DNA from: Avena insularis
Lineage: Eukaryota > Streptophyta > Magnoliopsida > Poales > Poaceae
Length of the DNA: 64,000 nt
Assembly: GCA_023614405.1 (NCBI GenBank)
Contig: CM042684.1
Location: forward strand, 201,940,941 to 202,004,940
Reading direction: 5' to 3'
In this document: piece by piece, positions 33,289-43,740 of the stretch
Layout: every line of letters begins with the position of its first letter
Numbering within the stretch: position 1 is the stretch's first letter
Program-made: the position numbers and the translations under genes
The notes under the pieces: generated by a model
Database searches by the model: none
Told to the model about the DNA's origin: nothing
Seen by the model: only the letters and a program-made list of their open reading frames with translations

Positions 33289-33452
33289 GATGCTAGAATG
33301 GAAAAGAAGATCCAACAGCTGGAAATGTTGGGATTCGCGAGTCTTGATCCAATGGTCAATATTCAAAGTTATTCATACACATTTCCAGCGTTGGATCAAG
33401 ACTCTCGAATCCCAACATTGCCAGCAGTTGGGTCTTCTTTTTCATTTTAGCA
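33289..33452. repeat. Large inverted repeat (fold-back), ~70-bp arms
   Basis: The left arm (33289-33356) and right arm (33380-33452) pair through TAGATGCTA, GAAGATCCAAC, GGGATTCG and GAGTCTTGATCCAA, around a loop of about 24 bp. The DNA or RNA could form a long hairpin, which would suit a small-RNA precursor or a MITE. Confidence 0.7.
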
Positions 33453-33466
33453 TCTAAAAGATACTA

Positions 33467-33590
33467 CTCCCTCCGTCCATAAATAACTTACTTGGGTTTG
33501 TCTAGATTCGAATGTATCTATACACTAAAATGCGTCTAAATATATTCGAATCTAGACAAAACCAACTCAGTTATTTCTGGATGAAGGGAG
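33467..33590. mobile_element. Stowaway MITE (Tc1/mariner type)
   Basis: 124 bp from CTCCCTCCGTCCATAAATAA to TTATTTCTGGATGAAGGGAG with TA duplications at 33465-33466 and 33591-33592. The inner GTCTAGATTCGAATGTATC / ATATTCGAATCTAGAC arms make a near-perfect hairpin, classic for the family. Confidence 0.93.
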
Positions 33591-33659
33591 TACTTTTATA
33601 GTCTTTAGCACAATGTATGCATATTACTACTCCAAGTTACTTACCACTCAGACCAGTCT

Positions 33660-34245
33660 TAGAGCATCTCTAGCATGGAAAAAATAGTGCGCTATTTCAC
33701 GCCATGTAGCATGATATAGCATATTTGGAAAGTGCACGATATTTTTCAAAGATTTTGCTTGCTATGGCGCTATTTTTAAATAGCATGCTATATCGCGCTA
33801 AAACATCATAGCGTTAGTGCTATTTCAAGTATAGGGCGCTATTTTTTTGTTGGCAGGTGTGGAGTAAGATAACATATGATGAATGTGTCGAGTAAGCAAA
33901 CATACAATGAAAAATTGATTGTTAAACTTAAGTGATCGTGTCAAGCCGCTGCGTCCTCCTACAGCACCTGGCGCTGTACCTAGATTCAGCCCTGTCGGTT
34001 ATCCTGCAACTTGGATAGCGCCGGAATCGATTATGCATGTGCAAGTATTACTCTAGGCAATTCATTACATGCTGAAATCGTTTATATTCATGATATACCT
34101 GTTATATTTTTAAATTTTACAAAAAGATGTTCTGTAAAATAGCGCGTTATTAGCACGCTATAACTTTCATATCATCTAGAGAAAAGCCACACTAAATTAA
34201 ATAGCACGCTAGTATTTTTTGCCTTGATCTCTAGTGGCTTGTCTA
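33660..34245. mobile_element. hAT-like MITE, decayed
   Basis: The left end TAGAGCATCTCTAGCATGGAA and GCGCTATTT pair with a right end ending AAATAGCACGCTAG, TTTTTTGCC and ATCTCTAGTGGC. GCGCTATTTT words repeat in both directions inside. The AGAGCATCTCTAG ends are common in grass hAT MITEs. Target duplication not resolved. Confidence 0.5.
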
Positions 34246-34975
34246 AATTTGGTAGTCTCTTAGGCCTTCCGCAGCGTGTGAAAAAATCGGTGCCCAAATC
34301 ACTTTACAAGAATCAGGCACCGGTGCCCTCCGTTGCCCAATCGATGCCACCAAAGTTTTTTAGGGAACCGGAGCACCTAGGTGCTCCGATGCCCCAAACT
34401 CTTCACCCAATAGAATAGCAATATATGTGTCCTATGCATGTTGTTGAGAGGAGCTTCACCAAAGATAATCCATGGAGATTGGTCTAGTTAATTTGTTTAT
34501 CATGTTGTGGGCCAGCTATTTATTTTTAGCCAAAGTGATCACATTGTGAGCTTGGTGCCTCAAAAGAATTTCTAGGCGTCGCTTATGAGGTGGAAACTTT
34601 TCTATCTATTGGGTATCGACCACGCTGTGGAAGGACTTAGAGCATCTCTAGTCGCTTGTCTAAATTTGGTAGTCTACATCTTCACTTTATAGATAATGGC
34701 GTAAAAATATTCCTTTTTACACGACTTTAGTTTTCTAGTGGATAGTCTAAATTTGATAATCTATATGTCCATCCGCACACAAATAGTCAATATACATAGC
34801 AAATCAGTACAAGAAATGCTCTAATTTCGTGCGGGAGCAAGCTCGCGAGCGACCAACTTTGCTTTAGACATGGTGGGTCAGTTGTCCAAATATGGACAAT
34901 GAGTAGCCTGTTTGGAGGATGTATAAATTTTATACCACCGGATAAACAAGCCACCAGAGGCATTTTTTGGTCCAT
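34246..34975. other. No gene seen
   Basis: A direct duplication of CTCTAGT(G/C)GCTTGTCTAAATTTGGTAGTCT occurs at about 34232 and 34646. The plus frame at 34224-34418 is short and unrecognised. The region continues beyond element D at 41151-41237, which was joined to it before that insertion. Confidence 0.4.
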
Positions 34976-34980
34976 GGTGG

Positions 34981-35913
34981 TGTTATGGGGTAACCCCGTG
35001 GGTGGCTCGATCTTCATGGATCTCGTGGTCAAATCGATGGGAAAGCGAGGGAAAGGGAGAAGGTAGCGGAAGCGGACGCACACCTCGCGAAGAACACGAT
35101 GAACACACGCAAAACACACACGATACAAGGCCGATTGCTCTCATCGGTCAACATGCTCCCTCGATCCCACACGGAGAGGGAAGAACACCTTGGAGAGGGT
35201 CTTGACGTCTTGGCAAAGGGATACCAATGCCAAGGCCTTGTACAACGAGGAAGGCGCGATGCAAACTCCAACGAGGTGGTGACAATAGTCGATCCCCTTT
35301 GGTAGAAGGGGATGAGGCAAAACTAGAGATTCCACAAAGGGGGTTTTCTTTAGTCTATCATCTATGCATAGGGTTACATGAGGGGGTGGGGGCACTATAT
35401 ATAGGCCAGCCACTAGTTCAAGGGCACTTTAGGAATAAAAGGGTAAAGTCTGGGCGGAGTAAGGGGTACATGGGCCAAAGGCCCAGCTGGCGGTGCGCGT
35501 GCCCACACGCTCATGCCGGAGACTCCGGTCTAGGCCAGAGACTCCGGTCTATCTCCGGTGTCGTCTCCGGAGTGGCAGACAGACTATCCTCGAGCTCAAT
35601 CTGGGGGTCGGTCCGGAGATGGGTCCGGAGACTCCGGCGTGGCCGGAGACTCCGCTGCTCTAGCTGCTGCTTCTTTAGTCTTCTCTTCCAAGCCTCTGTC
35701 TTGTCAGGCTTGGTGCTCCAGGCTTCCTCCCATGCCTTTGTACTTGTTGGTGTGAACCTGTCATGGATATGGGGCGGAGTATGAAGTAGTATACCATTCA
35801 ATGGGGTTGGAAGTGGGCTCGCATAGAGGAACGGATTCACCTTTGGAGTCCATGACGACTTGGCCTAAGTTGGAGACCATGATGTGGTAATGACTGAAGG
35901 TTGGGCTACATTA
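34981..35913 (-). repeat. 3' LTR of element D2
   Basis: 933 bp. On the minus strand it carries CTATATATAGTGCCCCC near 35395, and GGAGACTCCGG words at 35518-35655. Confidence 0.9.
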
Positions 35914-37220
35914 TCTCCCCTTCCTTCAAAAAGAGTCGTCCTCGACTCTACACGCTCATCACAAAGTAGAAGATGTCGAGAGACCTTCTTGATCCTACGG
36001 TTCACCATATAGTCGTCCTCGGGAAGATTGAATTGACAACACCTCAATGTTCCTTCACCTTCCATGAAGCCTACAAAGCTCACCATAAAAGCAAAGCAGC
36101 ACTCAAAGCGTAGCCAATTCATGAATATTATAACAGGATTCCTCAAGTAGAGTGAAGTCACCTTATGATGAAGAGATAGCTCGTTGAAGGGTAGCCATAG
36201 GTAACTCTCTACGGTTCGTCTTGTCAACTCTTGGTCCATAGAGGTTGACGCATAACCAATTGTACCATCACACAACAAAGATCAAGCAACATATGTTTGT
36301 GTGTGATAGTGGAGCATGTCATTTGTGGAATGTCCATTCTTGTTCACAACACTATTAGCACAACTCAAGTATAGCAAACAGGATGCATATGCAAGGTCAA
36401 AGTGCATGGAAAACGTTGGAACATCATCCAAATGTGGGAACTCAAAAACTCCATATAACATCTTAGTGTGGCACTCAAAGCAATTGACTAAAGTATTGAC
36501 CAACGTCTTTGATGCAAGGATAGGAGAATTCCGCAAAAACACATGAGGAAAGATATCCAAAACAACATCATTATGTGTGCAAACCAACCATTGGAAAGAA
36601 CAATTGTTCAATATGTTGGATGCCACACACAAATCATCAAACTCAAAGATCATGGGCATTGGAGTATCACAAGCGGAAGCAAAAACAACATGTTTGCAAA
36701 CAAACCATATGAAAGAGTAAGTGGTCCTTATGTTTGTTGCAACAACAATACGAGAGACTTGGAAGCTCTCATGACAATAAATGGTCATAATGGCAATTTG
36801 GTTGCACACAAAACATCAAAAAGAGAACTTATTCAACATTGTTGTGGCAACACACAAAGCATCAATATCCAAAAGCAACGAGACATGATTGTCACAAGGT
36901 GAAAGAATACCATCAACATGCTTGCAATCAAACCATAGGAAAGAGCAATTTGTCAACATGAAAGATGCAAAGCATGCAAAAGGTATCAGAGCTGGGTTCG
37001 ATCTTGAACTCACTTGGGGGATGCTCTCTAGAGATCTTTTTGTCAACTCGTGCTCAACCTAGGTTGACATTCTTGTGCGGGTACCTACACACATCAAACA
37101 CAAAAGGAAGAACGTGTGTGGATGGTAGAGAAATACATCATCCATCATGACATATCTCTTCTTGTGCACATCACCATTAGTGTCAATCAAGTGTAAGATA
37201 GGTGCATGGTGAGTATGCAA
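35865..37220 (-). pseudogene. Family D second frame (Cys-rich), with three stops
   Basis: Equivalent to the uninterrupted frame at 62330-63988. One minus-strand phase stays aligned with that copy from 37220 to 35865, with no frameshift, broken only by stops at 37059-37061, 36816-36818 and 36282-36284. Recurrent modules have the form CSFxWFxCKH: NCSFLWFDCKHVDG, YSFIWFVCKHVVF, NCSFQWLVCTHNDV. Further on are NWLRFECCFAFMVSF and a Glu/Arg tail ESRTTLFEGRGDN that crosses the polypurine tract into the LTR. I do not recognise the family. It has no gag, protease or polymerase motifs. The conserved Cys/His spacing might bind metal, but that is inference. Confidence 0.55.
35914..35926 (-). promoter_or_regulatory. 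Polypurine tract of element D2
   Basis: Minus-strand GAAGGAAGGGGAGA-type purine run directly before the 3' LTR, within the frame reading LFEGRGD. Confidence 0.75.
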
Positions 37221-37273
37221 GTGGGGAACATGCTTATCATGGCATTTACCAAAATCTCAAAAATTTGAGTAAG

Positions 37274-38683
37274 CTATGGGGCCATCTCAATAGACAACAT
37301 ATGGAAATTATTGTTGCAAGCAAAACAAGTGAAGGAGCAATCATCCATATTGCAAGCAACGGGAGAAATTGTAAAACACTCATGAGAAAGCATGGTTCGA
37401 GGGGTACCATTGCTAACATCATTGCAAGCAAAACATTGGAACGAGCAATTGTTCCACAAAGTGCAAGCAATGATATCATCAACGCAACATTTAGAGCATG
37501 GCATGTTTATGGCAACATCATCACAATCAAATAATTTCGCATGCTCAACATTATGCAAAGGCAAAGTATCACATGGAAATATCAATGAAGCATATGTGAT
37601 ATCACAAACATCAACCATAGCATGCCAATCATCACAAGTCATCATGTCCACTAGTGGGATCATGGCATCATCAACACCCATATTCTTACCTTGTTCATAC
37701 CTCTCATATGAAGTGGGTGTTGTGGTATTATTGGCATCCATGTGGGCGACTTCTTCATCATCTATGTGGATGGCATCATCTTCATCCACCATGTACATCT
37801 TCTTGGTTGGAGGCATCATCATCTCCATGCTTGGTGCTTCTTGATCCATGGAACCTAGCAAATCATGAGAAAACACACTAGAGGTAGAGGGTAAGTTGTT
37901 AGAAATCAAAATGGTCTCACATGACCTATCAACTACCACTCTCAACTCACTAGGTGTATCACTCATGCCCTCCAAGTGGAAGCACTCAATCTCACATATG
38001 GTGGAGTCACTCATCTCACTCTTGTTTTCACTCAAGTGGGCTAAGTGGCTCTCATACTCACATGGGATTGGTACCACATCATCACTCAAGCATGTAGGGC
38101 TATGCTTAGTTCTCTCAACTCCATGTGCCTCCTTTGGTGAAGGGAAAATCCCATGCTCACCAATCTTGACCTCGTTGTCGCCATCTTGCACCTTGGCTTG
38201 TGTAGTCCTCTTGACGTACTCGTCCAACTTGGCGAAATAGAGGTCTTCATCTTCCTCCTCCATGAAGTTGTATGCGTCATCTAGGACGTCAAGTCTTGGC
38301 ATTGAAGCTTGATGGTGTGGAGGGGAGCTTGCTCTTGGTGCCATTTTGGTGGTGGCACGAGTAGTTGAAGGTGCCTTATGCTGGTGTCGACGGAGGTCAT
38401 TGGCGTGCCTTGCCAAAGGTTGATGTAGATGGCGCACTTGGTCATCCACATGATGCTCGCGATGAAGCTTCTTGTCCTTGGCACTCTTCTTGGTGAGGCG
38501 TTGTAATGAATGTAAAGCATCATTTGTCTTGGCCATCATGCTCATGGTTTTGGCGAAGTTGTTGTCCATGTCGCGCTTGAAGTTTTCCATTTGATGGTGG
38601 ACCTTGGTGCTCTCGAGGTGGGGGCTCCGTCTTTGTCGACGCGACTTGAGGATCTTGTCGTTGTCGTTCTTGAAGTCTTCCAT
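37274..38683 (-). CDS. Family D first frame, 469 codons, unknown (gag position)
   Basis: Open from ATG at 38683 to TAG at 37274. The N-terminus is charged and probably coiled (MEDFKNDNDKILKSRRQRR, MENFKRDMDNNFAKTMSMM), like gag N-termini. A His/Arg-rich linker (REHHVDDQVRHLHQPLARH) follows, then an acidic centre (DAYNFMEEEDEDLYFAKLDE, YMVDEDDAIHIDDEE). The C-terminal quarter repeats a CSFxCFACN motif (NNCSFQCFACNDV, DCSFTCFACNNN). No zinc knuckle or protease site is visible. Position suggests a structural role in place of gag; this is unproven. A diverged copy of its C-terminal half lies at 41944-42583 on the plus strand. Confidence 0.6.
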   Translation of the reverse strand: MEDFKNDNDKILKSRRQRRSPHLESTKVHHQMENFKRDMDNNFAKTMSMMAKTNDALHSLQRLTKKSAKDKKLHREHHVDDQVRHLHQPLARHANDLRRHQHKAPSTTRATTKMAPRASSPPHHQASMPRLDVLDDAYNFMEEEDEDLYFAKLDEYVKRTTQAKVQDGDNEVKIGEHGIFPSPKEAHGVERTKHSPTCLSDDVVPIPCEYESHLAHLSENKSEMSDSTICEIECFHLEGMSDTPSELRVVVDRSCETILISNNLPSTSSVFSHDLLGSMDQEAPSMEMMMPPTKKMYMVDEDDAIHIDDEEVAHMDANNTTTPTSYERYEQGKNMGVDDAMIPLVDMMTCDDWHAMVDVCDITYASLIFPCDTLPLHNVEHAKLFDCDDVAINMPCSKCCVDDIIACTLWNNCSFQCFACNDVSNGTPRTMLSHECFTISPVACNMDDCSFTCFACNNNFHMLSIEMAP

Positions 38684-40177
38684 GCTTGGGGAGTTATTGT
38701 TGTTTTAGAACTCCATATCACCCAAGCATGTGGAGCCATTGTCGGTGTAGTGCTCCATCATGTCATCCATGCTTGTGGAGGCATATGCATGGTGGCTCAT
38801 CGTGGATTCTTCATAGAAATCATCCTCGGCTCCGGAGTTCCTAGACATGATTCACAAGACCAAGTGGTGTATATGGAAGTGGAAGGGGTTAGGGATGCAA
38901 CGTCAAACCTTACTTTACCTTGGAAGATAGTATCGTGCAAGTGGCAACACTTGAGAGCAATCAAAACCAAGCAAAGTGAAGTTCACGCGGAACACCAAAA
39001 CCAACTAACCACTAAAAAAAACACACAGACAAAGCTTATGGTGGATAGGTATGGAATGTGGCGTGTCCAAGAACAATCTGAAATCAATATATTGTAATGG
39101 CAAGTAAAGAACCACGATGATCACAAAGCAAAACAAGTCAATCCACAAGATAGGAATTATGTACAAGGAAACACACACAGTGGGATAAATGGGACTTGTG
39201 CGACGGAGAAAGTGAGCTAAGAACCAAATGATTACCTAGCGAAGACTATAAGCTCGTGTTGCACAAGTGCAAGGAGAGACGCTAGTTCGATTGCAATAAA
39301 TTTGTGGGCTACAAGATATGCACAATAAGTACCACCTATTTGATGTTCATCGAGCTTGCGCTTCCTATTCTATGAGGCACTTGTTTCTTTATTTCGTTTT
39401 CTTCTTTTTCTCTTTTTCTTTTATTTTTCACTTGCCTCTTCCTTCTGCCAACAAGTATACAAGATAACTATATGAGATAGCGCGCTCACAACTTTTGCTC
39501 GGATTTCTACAAGGTATCAAATGTGCATAGCCCAAGCAATCATAGGTGGAACTAGTCTCAATAGGTGTTTGTTGAACGCAAAGATAGTGTAGCTCACAAG
39601 GAAAAGCAAGTGGGGAGAAGTCGCGGAATTTTTATACCTTTCCTCGCCGATCTTCACCCTTTATTGGTAGATTCCGCCTTGCTCACGGAATTTGGATGGA
39701 GTATATAGCATGAACCACGGATATGATGATCTAGAGCTCCTTATCCTCTTCAAAATGAGCTAAAGAACACCAAAATCCAAGTTCGTATGCAAAAGTTATG
39801 CTCAAAACGGTGACAAAGATTTGTCTGTCAGCATGTAGGGCGAAGACTCCGGTCTGGGGTCCAGAGACTCCGGTCTGGAGTGACTCACACCGAAAACTCC
39901 GGTCCGGGGCCGGAGCAAGTAATCCATGGATCAAAACCTACCAAAACACACTCAAATCACATATCGATCCAAAACACGAATTGGGGCTGTTTTTGGTGGA
40001 AATTTCGAATTTATGGGGGAAAAGACCAAATCGAGGGGAAATCCGTGGCAACCAAAAGCTACTGATACCAGATGTTATGGGTTGACACAAGATCCACTCG
40101 ATTTTGTGGCTATTTTTCTGGTTTTTCAAGAAAAAATTTGGTGGGGAAGAAAGAGGGTGAAATCCGTGGCAACTTGG
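38684..40177 (-). other. 5' leader of element D2, with a duplicated LTR-proximal segment
   Basis: Untranslated region before the first frame. A pyrimidine-rich plus-strand run lies at 39385-39440. Three GGAGACTCCGG-like words lie at 39845-39905. At 40058-40081 a complete second primer site (minus strand TGGTATCAGTAGC) is followed by ten LTR-start bases (TGTTATGGG on the plus strand), before the true leader repeats. Confidence 0.7.
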
Positions 40178-40189
40178 GCTCTGATGCCA
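40178..40189 (-). promoter_or_regulatory. Primer binding site of element D2
   Basis: Minus strand TGGCATCAGAGC, two bases inside the 5' LTR; one mismatch to the initiator-Met site TGGTATCAGAGC. Confidence 0.8.
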
Positions 40190-40191
40190 GA

Positions 40192-41150
40192 TGTTATGGG
40201 GTAACCCCGTGGGTGGCCCGATCTTCACGGATCTCGTGGTCAAATCGATGGGAAAGCGAGGGGAAGGGAGAAGGTAGCGGAAGCGGACGCGCACCTCACG
40301 AGGAACACGATGAACACACACAAAACACACACGATACAAGGCCGATTGCTCTCACCGGTGGCCACCGGTCCGATACAATCCTTGTAAGGAAAGATCGGTC
40401 AACGTGCTCCCTCGATCCCACGCGGAGAGGGAAAAACACCTTGGAGAGGGTCTTGACGCCTTGGCAAAGGGACACCGATGCCAAGGCCTTGTACAACGAG
40501 GGAGGCGCGATGCAAACTCCAATAAGGTGGTGACATGAGGGGATGAGGCAAAACTAGAGATTCCACAAAGGGGGTTTTCTTTAGTCTATCATCTATGCCT
40601 AGGGTTACATGAGGGGGTGGGGGCACTATATATAGGCCAGCCACTAGTTCAAGGGTACTTTAGGAATAAAAGGGTAAAGTCTGGGCGGACTAAGGGGTAC
40701 ATGGCCAAAGGCCCAGATGGCGGCGCGTAGGCCCACGTGCTCAGGCCGGAGACTCCGGTGTAGTGGTCCGGAGACTCCGGTCTGTCTCCGGTGTCGTCTC
40801 CGGAGTCGCAGACAGACTGTCCTTGAGCTCGATCTGGGGCCGGTCTGGAGATGGGTCCGGAGACTCCGGTGTCTTCAGGCCGGAGACTCCGGTGCTCCAG
40901 CTTCTTCTTCTTCCGTGTTCTCTTCCAAGCCTCCGTCTTGTCAGGCTTGGTGCTCCAGGCTTCCTCCCATGCCTTTGTACTTGTTGGTGTGAACTTGTCA
41001 TGGATATGGGGCAGAGTATGAAGTAGTATTCCATTCAATAGGGTTGGAAGTGGGCTCGCATAGAGGAATGGATTCACCTTTGGAGTCCATGACGACTTGG
41101 CCTAAGTTGGGGACCATGATGTGGTAACGACCGAAGGTCGGGCTACATCA
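40192..41150 (-). repeat. 5' LTR of element D2
   Basis: 959 bp, TGTTATGGGG to CTACATCA. Minus-strand TATATATA near 40628. Confidence 0.9.
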
Positions 41151-41237
41151 GGTGGTCTATATTTGGCTTAGACTAACGGATACACTAGCCACTAGAGATC
41201 CTCTTAGGCTGGTCATAGTGGGAAACATACTACTCTA

Positions 41238-41943
41238 TGTTGAGGGAAAACCTCTAGGGTGGCCTGATCTTTCACGAATCCCACTCAAAACAAGGATGGA
41301 GTGTGGGGGAAGGAGAGGAGGATGTACTCGATGAACACACATGCGAAGAACACGATGAACACACACACACACGCAAAACCACGATACACACCAATAGCTC
41401 ACGCTGGCGGTGACCGGTCCGGTGCAATCCCTAGGATCGATGTCGGGCGGAGGACTCTCTCTCTCGAACCGGCACAGTGAGAAGGAAGACTCGGTGAGAT
41501 CTTGACGTCTAGGCAAAGGGACTCCGATGCCTAGGCCTTGTACAACGCGGAGGCATGATGCAAACTCCAATGAGGTTTGGGATATTTGGTGCTCCTTTGT
41601 CAAAGGAGCATGAGGCAAGAACTAGATAGATCCATAAGGGGTTTCCACTAATTCCAAATATCATGCCTAGGGCAATGGAGGTGGGGGACTATATATAGGC
41701 CAACCACTTAAACAGGGGTACTTTAGGAATAAAAGACAAGTTTTGGACGAACTAAGGGGTACCATGGCCGAAGGCCCAAAGGCCTATACATGTCTGGCGT
41801 CGGTCGGACCGGAAACTCCGGTGTGCAGGCCAGAGACTCCAGTCTAGGCCAGAGAATCCGGTGGAGCCTCCGGACCAACCTCCGGAGGGGCCTTCAGATT
41901 ATCCTAGAGCCTGGTGCAGGGGGTCAGACCATAGGGTGGGCCA
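41238..41943 (-). mobile_element. Truncated LTR, family A type
   Basis: Begins TGTTGAGGGAAAACCTCTAGGG, as in the LTR at 4058, and follows it to the CCGGAGGGGCCTTCAGATT block and GGGTCAGACC. It then breaks off at about 41943. It contains TATATATA near 41692. About 240 bp of the LTR, including the coding tail, are missing at the join to the family D piece. Confidence 0.85.
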
Positions 41944-42583
41944 TGATACACCGAGTGAGTTGAGAGTGGTAGTCGATAGATCATCTGAGACCACTTTGAT
42001 TTCTAACGACTTACCCTCTAGCTCTAGTGTGTTTCCTCATGATGTGCTAGGTTCCATGGATCAAGAAGCGCCAAGCTTGGAGATGATGATGCCTCCAACC
42101 AAGAAGATGTACATGGTGGATGAAGATGATGCCATCCCCATACATGATGAAGAAGCCGCCCACATGGAGGCCAATGCTACCACAACACCCACTTCATATG
42201 AGTGGTATGAACAAGGTAACAATATGGGTGTTGATGATGCCATGATCCCACTAGTGGACATGATGATTTGTGATGACTTGCATGCTATGGATGATATTTG
42301 TGACATGACATATGTTCCACTCTTAGTCCCATGTGTTAATCTTGCTATGCATCATGATGACCATGTGGATTTCCTTTATTGCCATGATATTGCCATAGAC
42401 ATGATATGCTCTAACCGTTACGTTGATGATATCATTGCTTGCACTTTGTTGAACAATTGCTCTTTCCAATGTTTTGCTTGCAATGATGTTACCAATGATA
42501 ACCCTTGGACAATGCTTTGTCATGGATGTTTTACAATTTCTCCCATTGAATATTTGCTCTTTCACTTGTTTTGCTTGCAACAA
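41944..42583 (+). pseudogene. C-terminal half of the family D first frame (copy E)
   Basis: Reads DTPSELRVVVDRSSETTLIS, FPHDVLGSMDQEAPSLEMMM, YMVDEDDAIPIHDEEAAHME and NNCSFQCFACNDVTNDNPWT, collinear with the 469-codon frame at 37274-38683 with about one substitution every few codons and no frame slip until about 42540. There the last Cys module is lost and the frame ends FHLFCLQQ at 42583. The N-terminal half is missing because of the breakpoint at 41943. Function is unknown. Confidence 0.65.
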
Positions 42584-42732
42584 TAATTCTCATGTGATTT
42601 ATATTGAGATGGCCTCTCAACTGTTGGAGATTTTGATGATTGCCACGATAAGCATGTTCCCCACGTGCATACTCACCATGCATATATTTCATACTTGATT
42701 GACACTAATGGTGATGTGCACAAGAAGAGATA
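41944..42732 (+). mobile_element. Internal fragment of a family D element (copy E)
   Basis: Plus-strand sequence homologous to the reverse complement of about 37200-37970 in element D2. Both ends are abrupt: an LTR piece in opposite orientation on the left, and the 5' LTR of element F on the right. No LTRs of its own remain. Confidence 0.85.
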
Positions 42733-43724
42733 TGATGCGGCCCATCCCTACGGACGCTCCTACATCTACACCACCGAGTCCCCCAAGTGGACCGATGACC
42801 CGTGCTCGAGCCAAGCTCCTTCAAGCTATGGTGAATTCGCTCCTCTCATCATGTGACTTTGACATACACCTGGATGGCTTGATACTTCATACCACTACTA
42901 TGTGCATCATCAGGTATGAACCCCCGCCGCGTCGACCCACGAGCTCTGAAGCTGCACCTGTCCTGAAGCTGCATGAGCCAGAGTGTCCGCCCGAATCCAG
43001 CCGGAGTGTCCGGCACGACTCAGCCGGAGTGTCCAGCCTGCCCCAGCCCAAACATGGCGTGGACATTCAGAAGGCCAGTTCGGACACTTCTCGGACACTA
43101 CCCAGAGTGTCTGGCCACCCCAAAGTGTCTGGCCGAACTCGACCGTAGTGTCCGGCCTGAAGATGGGCCTATGAGCCTAGCTGGGCCCCTGTGGCCCATG
43201 TACCCCTCTACTTCACCCAGAACTCTACTTTAATGCCTAAATTACCCCTGAAGTTGTGGTTGGCCTATATATAGTTCCCCACCTCCATTGTAAACCCTAG
43301 GCATGATATTTGGAATTAGTGGAAACCCCTTGTGGATCTATCTAGTTCTTCCCTCATGATCCTTTGACAAAGGAGCACCAAATATCCCAAACCTCATTGG
43401 AGTTTGCATCGTGCCTCCGTGTTGTACAAGGCCTTAGCATCGGTGTCCCTTTGCCAAGACGTCAAGATCTCACCGAGACTCCCATCTTGCCATGCTGGTT
43501 CGAGAGAGAGAGTCCTCCGCACGACACCGATCCTAGGTATTGCGTCGGACCGGTCACCGCCGGCGTGAGCTATTGGTGTGTATTATGGTTTTGCGTGCGT
43601 GTGTTCATCGCGTTCTTCATGCGTGAGTTCGTCGTGTTCATCCTCCCCTCCTTCCCCGCACTCCATCCTTGATTTGAGTGGGATTCATGAAAAAACAGGC
43701 CACCCTAGAGGTTTGCCCTCAACA
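42733..43724 (+). repeat. 5' LTR of element F
   Basis: 992 bp, TGATGCGGCCC to CCCTCAACA. Its palindromes are GAGTGTCCGG/CCGGAGTGTCCGG (42985-43160) rather than CCGGAGACTCCGG. It begins with a coding tail (GPMTRARAKLLQAMVNSLLSS). Confidence 0.9.
43266..43273 (+). promoter_or_regulatory. TATA box in LTR of element F
   Basis: TATATATA after GTGGTTGGCC, the context shared with families A, C and D. Confidence 0.65.
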
Positions 43725-43727
43725 TAT

Positions 43728-43740
43728 TGGTATCAAGAGC
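43728..43740 (+). promoter_or_regulatory. Primer binding site of element F
   Basis: TGGTATCAAGAGC three bases after the LTR, identical to element A. Confidence 0.85.

Larger units (their letters stand above)
34981..41150 (-). mobile_element. Non-autonomous LTR retrotransposon, family D, complete (copy D2)
   Basis: LTRs at 34981-35913 and 40192-41150, target duplication GGTGG at 34976-34980 and 41151-41155. Minus-strand primer site and polypurine tract are in place. The 4.3-kb internal region has no reverse transcriptase, RNase H, integrase or retropepsin motif in any frame. It has instead two long minus-strand frames described below. The LTR ends, TATA context and palindromes match families A and C, so a Gypsy element is the likely helper; this is inference. 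One LTR terminus has mutated (CATTA instead of CATCA). Confidence 0.92.

Noticed and set aside
36316..37534. Plus-strand frames opposite the family D frames
   Set aside because: Shorter, with no conservation between D2 and copy I. The minus phase is the one that aligns without slips.
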